Part shown: one piece after another, positions 16,759 through 24,754 of the stretch
Layout of the letters: each line of letters starts with the position of its first letter
Numbering within the stretch: the stretch's first letter is position 1
Assembly: GCF_030324495.1 (NCBI RefSeq)
Contig: NZ_JACAGN010000012.1
Span: forward strand, 1,348-65,347
Length of the DNA: 64,000 bases
Direction: 5' to 3'
Origin: Myroides sp. 1354
GTDB lineage: Bacteria; Bacteroidota; Bacteroidia; Flavobacteriales; Flavobacteriaceae
Position numbers and translations under genes: made by a program
Notes under the pieces: model-generated
The model's database searches: none
Seen by the model: the letters and a program-made list of their open reading frames with translations, nothing else
What the model was told of the DNA's origin: nothing

Positions 16759-17724
16759 TCAATCGATTATTTGCCTTGCTTGTAAAAGGTTTTCCACTTG
16801 AAAAGTATAACAATATTGCGGAATACTTCGAGCACCAAAACTCTCTTTCCAATATAGAAGCCCCTTATTTAATTGTTTGGGACTCCAATGACTACTGCCA
16901 AAATCAAAATAGCGAACCTTCCCTTGGTAGGTTTGAATCAAGCTGTAAATTAAATAATCCAAAGCGCCTTTTTTATTGTCTTCTTCTTTTCCAGCAATAT
17001 ATTGTAAATGAACAACATGGGGGGTGATGAAAAGGGTTGTTCCTCCAACGAGTATTCCATCAGTATTGTATACATTCATTTGTTTGATCGATTGAGGAAA
17101 TGCCTGTATTAACTGCTCTATTTCATCAAGAGTATGTACGGGATTTACTTGATAACGATCTTGTAAACGAGGGGTTAAAATTTCTTGCCAAAAGGCTTTT
17201 GGGGATTGATCTTCTTGAACCGAATATCCCTCATCGATTCCCTTTTGAATCATGCGTTTGCGATTGGTGTTTGGGAATAGTGGAGTGGTGCAATCAAGTG
17301 TTGAAAGCAATTGTACATGCTGGGTTGCTTGTAGAACATTAGCTACAAAGGGGAGATGACAACTCAAGCTGTGCTGATAGATAAAGGGAATTTCATTGAG
17401 TACAATTGCTTTAAAGTGATTTGATTTACAATAGTTTGCCAAGGCTTCTAAAAGAGTTAAAAAAGTTTCTGTTCGAAGGGAAGCTAAATGAATGATCCCC
17501 CCGTAACTTAATCCAAAGTGACTACACAAAACACCGTCATTCGCATGAGCGGGTAGAATAGCTATTAATTGGTTGGTTTCATAGAATAAAAGGGAATGAT
17601 CGCGATAGCGATCACTGTGGTAATCCATAAAGTTTCTGTGAAACAAAAAACTAGGGTGATTGGTTTGTTCTACAAAACAATTCCACTCCTCTTTATTGCT
17701 CGAATTGTAAAGTTCTACTTTCAA
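16759..17724 (-). CDS. FemAB-like GNAT acyltransferase
   Basis: A 321-residue protein with the FemAB/BioF2-like double GNAT layout: an N-terminal half with HPSFLFHRNFMDYHSDR and GLSYGGII, and a C-terminal half with TDGILVGGTTLFI, LQYIAGKEEDNKKGALDYL and FDFGSSHW. This layout occurs in enzymes that add acyl or aminoacyl groups in envelope or polysaccharide synthesis; the substrate is unknown. The start codon is TTG: an in-frame stop lies just upstream and the next ATG is 32 codons inside. A -7-like AACCTTTG ends only 5 nt before the TTG, so the mRNA may have almost no leader. It precedes the MocR gene on the same strand. Confidence 0.8.
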   Translation of the reverse strand: MKVELYNSSNKEEWNCFVEQTNHPSFLFHRNFMDYHSDRYRDHSLLFYETNQLIAILPAHANDGVLCSHFGLSYGGIIHLASLRTETFLTLLEALANYCKSNHFKAIVLNEIPFIYQHSLSCHLPFVANVLQATQHVQLLSTLDCTTPLFPNTNRKRMIQKGIDEGYSVQEDQSPKAFWQEILTPRLQDRYQVNPVHTLDEIEQLIQAFPQSIKQMNVYNTDGILVGGTTLFITPHVVHLQYIAGKEEDNKKGALDYLIYSLIQTYQGKVRYFDFGSSHWSPKQLNKGLLYWKESFGARSIPQYCYTFQVENLLQARQIID

Positions 17725-17942
17725 ATGACAAAGGTTTTATCCATAAGGAAACGTAATTATAGGGAGATAAAACTAAATTCGAAAGCTTTAAAGTGAAATA
17801 AAATGTTAAATAAAGATTTTATTTTTTACTTTTTACTTTCGTTTTTAAACAGATGTATTTTAAAAATTTGATTTAATGTTTAAATAGGAGTTGAAATGGA
17901 AGACAGGAAGTTTAAATGGTGTTAAATATTTAGTTATCCTGT

Positions 17943-17971
17943 TTTGTTAAATAATTATTAGGTTATTTTTG
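17943..17971 (+). promoter_or_regulatory. Promoter of the M4 protease gene
   Basis: TTTG (17943-17946) and a perfect TATTTTTG (17964-17971) are 17 nt apart. The ATG follows 48 nt further on. A second -7-like box TATATTTC lies at 17973-17980. Confidence 0.68.
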
Positions 17972-18019
17972 GTATATTTCGGAATAATTTAAACCAAATC
18001 TAAATAGCCCATATAACCC

Positions 18020-20020
18020 ATGAAAAAAAAATACCTAAAACCCCTTTTTTTGTATGCTGCTTTGGCCTCTTTCCTCGTTACGGGAAATGGATATGCGAGC
18101 ATTACTAATGATCATTTAGGAGTTGCTGTAGAGGTTTATGCTACAGATCTACCTACTTATAAGCCCCTCAATAGTTTTGGTTCATTTATTATTCGAATGG
18201 ACCAAAAAAGCAAGCTAACAGAGTCGGAATTTTTAGCAAAAGCGAATGAATTTTTTGGACTTCCTGAAACCAATACTTTTGAATTACGCAATAGTTATAC
18301 AGATGCTCGTGGTGCTGTACACAATACCTATCAACACTATGTTGGAAAGTATCCTGTAGATGGACAGATGTTTATTGTACACAGTAAGAATGGAAAGGTA
18401 ACTTCGGTTAATGGAACCATTATTAATATAGAAAATAAAAAGAGTGTATATAGTTTGCGTGCAAATGTAAATCGCAAACCTGCAATTTCAAGTGAAGATG
18501 CGGTAAATATTGCATTTAAAGTGAATCAAATTGCCGTTAATTCTATAGCGGATCACGAGGTTCAAACTGTATTTGCGCTAGCTGCAAAAGAGGAAGGGGT
18601 ATTCGTTTTAGCTCATAAAGTTAGAGTAGATGAAATTTCTTCAAAGCGAGTAGTGAGCAAAAACGTTTTTATTAGTGTTGAAAACGGAGAAGTAATTAAT
18701 GAAGTATCTTTAATTGCTCATGCTAATGTTCAAGGAGTAGGAAATGGACAGTATCGTTCGAATTTACCCTTGGGATTAACTGAGGTTAATGGAGGCTATC
18801 AATTATACGATAACGAAAGAAAAATAACTACCATCGATGCGAGAACGATGAATGATGAAGATGATTTCTTTTATGGTAGAGGACCTGTATTTCAAAATGC
18901 AACAACTACTTTTCCAAAAAGTGCAGCGAATGAAGTGCACTGGGGATTAGCTAGAACATACGATTATTACAAAGAGATTCACAATCGCGATAGTTATGAT
19001 AATAGAGGTACTCCTCTTAAAGCGTATTATGATCCCGTATTTTTAGATAATGATGGACAATCAGGACTTCCTGAGAATGCTTATGCAATGCCTTATGGAA
19101 GAATGAGTCATATGGTATTCGGTCGAGGAGGTAACTTTTTTAATCCTTTGGTAGCGATTGATGTTGCTGCTCACGAGTTTTCTCATTTAGTTATAGAAAA
19201 TAATGGGAATGGAGGATTAAGATACCAAGGAGAGTCAGGAGCTTTAAATGAGGGATTCGCTGATATTTTTGGTGCATCTGTAGAACATTATGCTGTAAAT
19301 GATCCAGATTGGTTAATTGGTAATGGTGTTGTAAAAGGTAGTATTATGCCTTTTATGAGAGACATGCAAAATCCAAAAAACAACCGTCAAGGGGGGAAAC
19401 AACCGAATACGTACAAAGGAGAACATTGGGCTAATACAGGTCAATGGGCTGAAGATAATGGTGGAGTTCATACGAATAGCGGTGTGATTAACTATTGGTA
19501 TTATTTGGTAAGTGAAGGAGGATCTGGAGTAAACGACAAAGGGGATGATTATGTAGTCTCTGGTGTTGGAATCAAAAAAGCAGAAAAAATTGCTTATGCA
19601 ACCCTACTTGGGCGCTTGACAAGTAACGCTCAATACATTGATGCTGTAAATGCTTCTCTTGTGGCAACAGAAGAATTATATGGAGCAGAATCAGAAGAGT
19701 ATTTTGCAGTATACGATGCTTGGTATGCAGTAGGTTTTGGAGAACGCCGTCCGAATATGGGAGTAGAAGATTTTGAATTGGCAGAAGAGGTATTTAGCTT
19801 ATATCCAAACCCAGTTACAAATGGTGAGCTAACTGTACTAACGAAAGACGATAAAGGAATTGTTACTTTCTACAATATGGCTGGACAAAAAGTGACCCGC
19901 GATTTCACTGTAGAAAAAGGAGAAACTAAATTGAGTATTCCTCAATTGAAAACAGGAAACTATATCGTAGTCTATGAAAGTAAAGAAAGAAAGATTTCAG
20001 AAAAAATCGTAGTAAAATAA
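18020..20020 (+). CDS. Secreted M4-family (thermolysin-like) metalloprotease with type IX sorting domain
   Basis: A 666-residue zinc protease precursor. A signal peptide ends near residue 26; a propeptide of the FTP/PepSY type follows (residues about 45-230). The catalytic domain has the zinc motif HEFSH (385-389), the third ligand in ALNEGFADIFG (E411) and the catalytic histidine block VHTNSGVINYWYYL. The last 80 residues form a type IX sorting domain beginning FSLYPNPVTNGELTV and ending GNYIVVYESK...KIVVK. The protein should be exported by Sec, then crossed through the outer membrane by the type IX system and cleaved. It is a single-gene unit. Confidence 0.96.
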   Translation: MKKKYLKPLFLYAALASFLVTGNGYASITNDHLGVAVEVYATDLPTYKPLNSFGSFIIRMDQKSKLTESEFLAKANEFFGLPETNTFELRNSYTDARGAVHNTYQHYVGKYPVDGQMFIVHSKNGKVTSVNGTIINIENKKSVYSLRANVNRKPAISSEDAVNIAFKVNQIAVNSIADHEVQTVFALAAKEEGVFVLAHKVRVDEISSKRVVSKNVFISVENGEVINEVSLIAHANVQGVGNGQYRSNLPLGLTEVNGGYQLYDNERKITTIDARTMNDEDDFFYGRGPVFQNATTTFPKSAANEVHWGLARTYDYYKEIHNRDSYDNRGTPLKAYYDPVFLDNDGQSGLPENAYAMPYGRMSHMVFGRGGNFFNPLVAIDVAAHEFSHLVIENNGNGGLRYQGESGALNEGFADIFGASVEHYAVNDPDWLIGNGVVKGSIMPFMRDMQNPKNNRQGGKQPNTYKGEHWANTGQWAEDNGGVHTNSGVINYWYYLVSEGGSGVNDKGDDYVVSGVGIKKAEKIAYATLLGRLTSNAQYIDAVNASLVATEELYGAESEEYFAVYDAWYAVGFGERRPNMGVEDFELAEEVFSLYPNPVTNGELTVLTKDDKGIVTFYNMAGQKVTRDFTVEKGETKLSIPQLKTGNYIVVYESKERKISEKIVVK

Positions 20021-20026
20021 AAGCAT

Positions 20027-20059
20027 AAAAAAACCGAGACTATAAGTCTCGGTTTTTTT
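20027..20059. terminator. Bidirectional terminator between convergent genes
   Basis: The stem AACCGAGACT/AGTCTCGGTT with an ATA loop has seven A before and seven T after it, so it can end both the protease and the nucleoid-protein transcripts. Confidence 0.92.
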
Positions 20060-20069
20060 ATATAGGCAA

Positions 20070-21134
20070 TTATGATTTTTGCTCTTTGTTGAAATATACC
20101 AAGTAATAGTACATTTGTTTTTCTTCATCCCATCCTTTTTCTACAAATTTATCTGCACTTTCAGGATTGATAAAGTCCAATTTAATCTGAATATTCGTAT
20201 CTAAATTAATCACATTCTTAATCTTTTTACGCGCATCAGAAACAGCGTTATTTGCAATAGGGAAGGATGTCGTATCCTCAATGCTGTATTTTTCCCCTTT
20301 GTCTACTTTGTAATTTTTAAACTCAGAAATTAAATCTGGATTGTCAATTACTTCATTTAAGAAATTCGTTTCTTCAAACTCATCATTTTTAGCAAAATAG
20401 TTTACAGAACGATTCATGAACATCACTTCTTCTTTCTTATCTTCTGCTGGTAAAACTACATCTTTTGCGAAATCTTGACAGAATTTCAAGTATTTTTTCG
20501 TCATAAAAGCCTCATCTTGGAAGATGTCAACACTTAAAAAGTGCTCCAACCAATAACGAGCATCATAACGGTTGCTATCAATCGTTAGGATTTTGTATCC
20601 TTCTTCTTTTTTGTAATTAAAAATAATACAACCTTTATCTAACTTATTCAAGTTAATTCCCTGTTGTAAAATCATTTCTAAATTTGAACCATTTTCTTGA
20701 AACTGTAAGAAATCAGATTTAATTTCGCTCTTGAAAATACCAATTGCATCTACAATATTGTTATCAATAGAAGTATTTGTTAAATAAGTAACATAAACTT
20801 CTCCATTTTTGATGTGAGGATGATTGGATTGTTCAAATAAGTGTTTGGTTATCTTTTGAGAGATCTCATGTGCTTTTTCAGAAGAAGGAGCATTAAATAA
20901 ATCTGCTGCATAGTTAAACATATCGTTGAATTCTAAATCAACATCATGAACAAATTGAAAATAACTCTCCTCTTTCTCACGGAAAGGCTTGAAGAAATAC
21001 TCTTTTAATAAAGGAGCAATTTCATCGTTTAAGCTATAAGGTTCATCTGATAAAAAGATGGCTTCGTTTCTACTTTTATTTCCAACTCGGTGGATAGATA
21101 AAGTTTCTACGTGTGCATTAAAAAGGTTGATCAT
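20070..21134 (-). CDS. 37-kDa nucleoid-associated protein (NdpA/YejK family)
   Basis: A 354-residue protein of the nucleoid-associated family that includes YejK. The N-terminal block (NLFNAHVETLSIHRVGNKSR), GEVYVTYL, GIFKSEIKSDFLQ, GCIIFNYKKEEGYKILTID and the central FCQDFAKDV are family features. Members bind the nucleoid; the detailed role is unclear. It lies 57 nt downstream of the gene for an acidic PRiA4b ORF-3-like protein on the same strand, so they are probably co-transcribed. Confidence 0.88.
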   Translation of the reverse strand: MINLFNAHVETLSIHRVGNKSRNEAIFLSDEPYSLNDEIAPLLKEYFFKPFREKEESYFQFVHDVDLEFNDMFNYAADLFNAPSSEKAHEISQKITKHLFEQSNHPHIKNGEVYVTYLTNTSIDNNIVDAIGIFKSEIKSDFLQFQENGSNLEMILQQGINLNKLDKGCIIFNYKKEEGYKILTIDSNRYDARYWLEHFLSVDIFQDEAFMTKKYLKFCQDFAKDVVLPAEDKKEEVMFMNRSVNYFAKNDEFEETNFLNEVIDNPDLISEFKNYKVDKGEKYSIEDTTSFPIANNAVSDARKKIKNVINLDTNIQIKLDFINPESADKFVEKGWDEEKQMYYYLVYFNKEQKS

Positions 21135-21191
21135 AAGATTTAAATATGTAGTAGATCCTTTATAGATCTGTTATTTTTATAAATAAAAAAA

Positions 21192-21737
21192 TTAGTTCCA
21201 ATTGTCCTCACCATAGTCTGTAAAGCTATCATCGCCTTCAAACATATCGTAATCTTCCTCGTCGTAATCATCGTCAAAGTCTCCAAAAATATCGTCGTTC
21301 GATACTGGGTCAGCAGAGAATGATTTGGTGGGAATATAGTCTGGTAAAATTCCGTGAGAGAATAATAATTCAGGATATAAAGCGCCTGGTTCTTCTTCCT
21401 CAACAGCAGCTAATTCAACGAAGAATGTCCACATATTAAGAAAATCATACACATAGATGATTTTGGTTTGATCTTCGTCTAAAACAGTATTAATAGGTGT
21501 TGATCCCATTGTCTTTCCTGCATCTTGATCATCGCTCATATCAAAAAGAGAAATCTCCTCTTCTTGTTGAGTCCAGCTATCATCACAAGCATAAAATGAA
21601 GCTGCTTCCATACCATCAAAGCCGAAAGCATTCACAATAGCATTGTGTAAATCTTCTAGTGAATCGTCTTCTAAAATAGCAATATCGCGAAAAATATCTT
21701 CCTCAGTATCAAGGATAACTCTGAATTTATAAACCAT
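21192..21737 (-). CDS. PRiA4b ORF-3-like (IS1096 TnpR-passenger family) protein
   Basis: A 181-residue protein. The first 130 residues match the PRiA4b ORF-3 fold: VYKFRVIL, FRDIAILEDDSLEDLHNAI, NAFGFDGMEAASFYACDDSW, KIIYVYDFLNMWTFFVEL. The last 45 residues are extremely acidic (DFDDDYDEEDYDMFEGDD). Family members are often called plasmid or IS passenger proteins, but here it is a chromosomal gene conserved in type and next to a nucleoid protein gene. The function is unknown; the acidic tail could mimic nucleic acid or bind basic proteins. A perfect -7 box TAAATTTG lies at 21762-21769, without a good -33. Confidence 0.85.
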   Translation of the reverse strand: MVYKFRVILDTEEDIFRDIAILEDDSLEDLHNAIVNAFGFDGMEAASFYACDDSWTQQEEEISLFDMSDDQDAGKTMGSTPINTVLDEDQTKIIYVYDFLNMWTFFVELAAVEEEEPGALYPELLFSHGILPDYIPTKSFSADPVSNDDIFGDFDDDYDEEDYDMFEGDDSFTDYGEDNWN

Positions 21738-21761
21738 AATTTTTTAAACCGATTAGAAATG

Positions 21762-21769
21762 CAAATTTA
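21762..21769 (-). promoter_or_regulatory. -7 box of the nucleoid-protein operon
   Basis: A perfect minus-strand TAAATTTG 24 nt before the ATG at 21737. No TTG box is visible at the right distance. Confidence 0.5.
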
Positions 21770-21906
21770 TAATTATTATTAAGTCTTTGGGTATAAATCA
21801 GGTCTTTTTATTAACAGTTGATGCATCCTCTTTCTCTTACTTGGAAATCAAAACTTTACTGTCTTTTACAATTCATCCTCCTAAAATTACAGTTCATCCA
21901 CTCTTA

Positions 21907-21938
21907 TTTTTATCCTTTTTCAAATCTATTCATCTTTG
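21907..21938 (+). promoter_or_regulatory. Promoter of the LytS/LytTR operon
   Basis: CATCTTTG (21931-21938) matches the -7 consensus at seven of eight bases and is preceded, 19 nt upstream, by a T-rich -33 region. It lies over an in-frame ATG at 21936, so the first gene probably starts at 21963. Confidence 0.5.
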
Positions 21939-21962
21939 CCATGTAAACCAACCAAAATACCT

Positions 21963-22145
21963 ATGAAATTTATATTTTTGATTATTGTAATGTTGACACA
22001 ATTTGCCTTTCAAATGGGATCGTTTTGGTCTGCTAACCCATCATATACACAAGAAGATACGAGCAAAGTGATTTCAACTGAAAAAGACGAAGCAGAAATA
22101 CCTTCAAAGCGAATTAAAATAGATAAGAAGAAAAATGAAAAATAA
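21963..22145 (+). CDS. Small membrane-anchored peptide, first gene of a two-component operon
   Basis: A 60-residue protein with one N-terminal hydrophobic segment (MKFIFLIIVMLTQFAFQMG) followed by a short polar and strongly charged tail (SKRIKIDKKKNEK). No family is recognised. Its stop overlaps the start of the histidine kinase gene by 11 nt, which indicates translational coupling and a shared function, for example a kinase partner or a sensed peptide. The start at 21963 is preferred to 21936 because the latter overlaps the promoter. Confidence 0.6.
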   Translation: MKFIFLIIVMLTQFAFQMGSFWSANPSYTQEDTSKVISTEKDEAEIPSKRIKIDKKKNEK

Positions 22146-23478
22146 TTACTTTAAACTCGTACTTCTAGCCTTTATCGTATTCATCCTCTTTACCAAGGTG
22201 CTCAAACTGCGCTTTATGGATTTGTCCTTGTTTTTGGGATATCTCGTTTCTTTTGTCGGGATTATTGTTTTAGTCAATCAATACTGGAAAGAAAACTATT
22301 GGAAGAAGTTTGCGGAATCGTTAGATGGTAAGGAAAATAGCGTCCATAAAGTAACCGCCATTGTAACGGCTATTAACTTTGGGTTTATTTGGATGATGTG
22401 TTTAGCACTAAAGATTTTTGACGTACACTTTATAGGGAATAGAACCTTCTATTATTTTATGGATTCGAGTAGTTTTAGTGCCATTTTTAGTACCGCTTTC
22501 TTCTTTAGTATTCTCGTCTATATTTATTACTATACTTATTTTACATCCTTAGACAAACGATTGAGTATTAATGAACAAAAGGTTATTACAGGAAGTGTTT
22601 CTGCTCAATTTGAAAGTTTAAAAAACCAACTTGACCCTCATTTTCTGTTTAATAGCTTGAATGTACTCAATGCTTTAATTGAAGAAAACCCAGAAAAAGC
22701 ACAAGAATTTACCAGTGGTTTGTCTAAAACCTATCGCTATATCTTGGATCAAAAAAACAAAGAATTAGTACCTTTAGAAGAGGAGTTAGATTTTGCTCGC
22801 ACTTATATTGAATTGCTACAAATGCGCTTTGAAGAGAGTTTAACCTTCGAAATTGATCAGGAAATAAAACAAGAAGGAGCCAAGGTTGTTCCCTTGTCTT
22901 TGCAATTGTTGTTAGAAAATGTAATCAAACACAACAAAGCAACGTCTGCTAAACCTTTACATATCTTAATTAAACAGGAAAGTGGCTATTTGGTGGTCGA
23001 AAACAATTTGAATTTGCGTCAAGTCAATGAAGATCGCAAGGGGATTGGATTGACAAATATAGCAGATCGCTATGCCTTGTTAACGAATAAACCCATTAAA
23101 GTAGACCAAACCGAAACAACATTTACTATACGAATCCCTATATTAACTAAAATTATTGAACCTATGAGAATTATTGACGTGCAAGAAAACGAACAAGAAA
23201 TATTGATTCAAGCAAAGAAAAACGTGGAGAAAATTAAAAAGTTTTACGCTCATCTTACGATGTATATTATGGTAAATACTTTTTTAATTGTATTGAATAT
23301 GATGACAAACTCAGCCTTTATGTGGAGTTTAATTGTCGTTTTTTCTTGGGGAATTGGCCTCGTTGCGGATTGGATGAAGACTTATAATTACCATCTATTC
23401 TTAGGGAAAGATTGGGAAGACCGAAAAATCCGAGAATATATGGAGCAGCAAAATAAGCGTAGCAATAATTGGAAATAA
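22135..23478 (+). CDS. LytS/YehU-type sensor histidine kinase with C-terminal 2TM domain
   Basis: A 447-residue kinase. About four membrane segments fill residues 8-135. The His_kinase domain has the phospho-acceptor motif LDPHFLFNSLN (H169), then EEELDFARTYIELLQMRFEE, and a short ATPase domain with LSLQLLLENVIKHN and GIGLTNIADRY. Unusually, a 2TM domain follows (residues about 355-430: KNVEKIKKFYAHLTMYIMV, then GIGLVADWMK), so the catalytic core is bracketed by membrane segments on both sides. It overlaps its neighbours on both ends and should pair with the LytTR regulator two genes on. Confidence 0.9.
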   Translation: MKNNYFKLVLLAFIVFILFTKVLKLRFMDLSLFLGYLVSFVGIIVLVNQYWKENYWKKFAESLDGKENSVHKVTAIVTAINFGFIWMMCLALKIFDVHFIGNRTFYYFMDSSSFSAIFSTAFFFSILVYIYYYTYFTSLDKRLSINEQKVITGSVSAQFESLKNQLDPHFLFNSLNVLNALIEENPEKAQEFTSGLSKTYRYILDQKNKELVPLEEELDFARTYIELLQMRFEESLTFEIDQEIKQEGAKVVPLSLQLLLENVIKHNKATSAKPLHILIKQESGYLVVENNLNLRQVNEDRKGIGLTNIADRYALLTNKPIKVDQTETTFTIRIPILTKIIEPMRIIDVQENEQEILIQAKKNVEKIKKFYAHLTMYIMVNTFLIVLNMMTNSAFMWSLIVVFSWGIGLVADWMKTYNYHLFLGKDWEDRKIREYMEQQNKRSNNWK

Positions 23479-23873
23479 AAGAAGGAATGAATTTTTATAC
23501 CAAAGAAGTAGAACAAAAGTATTGGAACTACAAGCGAAAAAGGATTAATTATCGAAATAGTATATGGGTTCAAGTAGTACTGTGCTTGGTATTTACAGGA
23601 GTTATGGCCTATCAGCAGTTTGTAGGAATTGAAGGCGTTCGCATTGGGATTCATTCGGATACTTATAAAAGCTCAGAGCGAATGTTTTATGAATTACCTT
23701 TGTGTTTGTTCTTGCTGGTTGCTGTACAATTTATTTTTTACTACGCAGAGCGAATACCTTTCTTGTCGAATTGGCAAGATTACTTGGAACGCAAGGAGTT
23801 TGATCGATTAAAGAACACGTATGAATATCAATTGAAACTAAAAAATGAAACCACTTCGAATTATCATTATTGA
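23469..23873 (+). CDS. Membrane protein between kinase and response regulator
   Basis: Up to 134 residues with two membrane segments (SIWVQVVLCLVFTGVMAY and LPLCLFLLVAVQFIFYY), a basic N-terminal stretch (YWNYKRKRINYRN) and a charged C-terminal helix. The layout resembles a divergent 2TM-domain protein, but the consensus is not met, so I leave the family open. It overlaps the kinase gene by 10 nt and the regulator gene by 29 nt. An alternative ATG at 23487, just after the kinase stop and preceded by AGAAGGA, is equally likely. Confidence 0.78.
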   Translation: MEIKEGMNFYTKEVEQKYWNYKRKRINYRNSIWVQVVLCLVFTGVMAYQQFVGIEGVRIGIHSDTYKSSERMFYELPLCLFLLVAVQFIFYYAERIPFLSNWQDYLERKEFDRLKNTYEYQLKLKNETTSNYHY

Positions 23874-24606
23874 GGATGAAAAACCAGCAGCGCGTTTGTT
23901 GGAACGAAAAATTGAGAAACTGGGATACCAAGTGTTGGATAAACTGACTAGTGTAGAGGAAGCGGTTCATTGGTTTCAACAACACGAAGAACCAGATCTG
24001 ATTTTTTTGGATATCCAATTATCCGATGGGTTGTCGTTTGAGATATTTGATCAAGTAGTTGTAAAAAGTGCTATTGTTTTTACTACGGCTTATGATGCAT
24101 ATGCCTTACGCGCTTTTAAATTAAATAGTATAGATTATCTATTAAAGCCTATTGGTGACACGGACCTGAAAGGAGCTATTGATAAATTTAATGAACAACG
24201 TGCCTCTTTCTTTGCTTTTACGGAACAATTGAATTTGTTTAAATCTTTTTTGTCTACTGCACCCAAAGAAAGCAAAGAACGTTTTTTAATTAAAATTGGT
24301 ACACAATTGAAAATTGTACCTATTGGAGAAGTAGCTTGTTTCTATAGTACAAACAAAATTACCTACCTCAAAACCAAAGAAGGCCGAGATTATATTCTCG
24401 ATTACTCTTTGGATGAAATTGAAAAGACGATTGAAATAGAACAATTTTTTCGCATTAGTCGCAAACACATTGTAGCAGTAGACTCCATTAAAGAGATTAT
24501 TGCCTATAGTAATTCGCGTTTAAAATTGAGCTTACAAGTTGATTTTGAAGAAGAATTGATTGTTAGTAGGGAAAAAGTTAACGATTTTAAGCTATGGCTA
24601 AGTTAA
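23845..24606 (+). CDS. LytTR-family response regulator
   Basis: A 253-residue regulator. The receiver domain has the acidic pair IIEDE, the phospho-acceptor D56 in LIFLDIQL, TTAYDAYALRAF and the lysine in YLLKPI. The C-terminal LytTR DNA-binding domain shows RFLIKIGTQLKIVPIGEVAC and FFRISRKHIVAVDSI. It is the obvious partner of the kinase at 22135 and is the last gene of the overlapping set. The target genes are unknown. Confidence 0.93.
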   Translation: MKPLRIIIIEDEKPAARLLERKIEKLGYQVLDKLTSVEEAVHWFQQHEEPDLIFLDIQLSDGLSFEIFDQVVVKSAIVFTTAYDAYALRAFKLNSIDYLLKPIGDTDLKGAIDKFNEQRASFFAFTEQLNLFKSFLSTAPKESKERFLIKIGTQLKIVPIGEVACFYSTNKITYLKTKEGRDYILDYSLDEIEKTIEIEQFFRISRKHIVAVDSIKEIIAYSNSRLKLSLQVDFEEELIVSREKVNDFKLWLS

Positions 24607-24696
24607 TAGTTTTATTATTTTATTGAAAAAAACAACGAAAATTCAAATATTCTTGATGCAAGAGGAATATTAACGAATTTATTAACGCAACTTCTT

Positions 24697-24726
24697 TTTG
24701 ATATCTTGATTTTATTAATACTTTTA
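24697..24726 (+). promoter_or_regulatory. Promoter of the TlpA-like lipoprotein gene
   Basis: TTTG (24697-24700) and TACTTTTA (24719-24726) are 18 nt apart; the ATG is 28 nt downstream. Confidence 0.6.
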
Positions 24727-24754
24727 CAAGGACGTAAAATTATAAATTATCAAT

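Noticed and set aside
16715..16852. N-terminal extension of the MocR gene
   Set aside because: It would overlap the FemAB-like gene and is unlike the family start.
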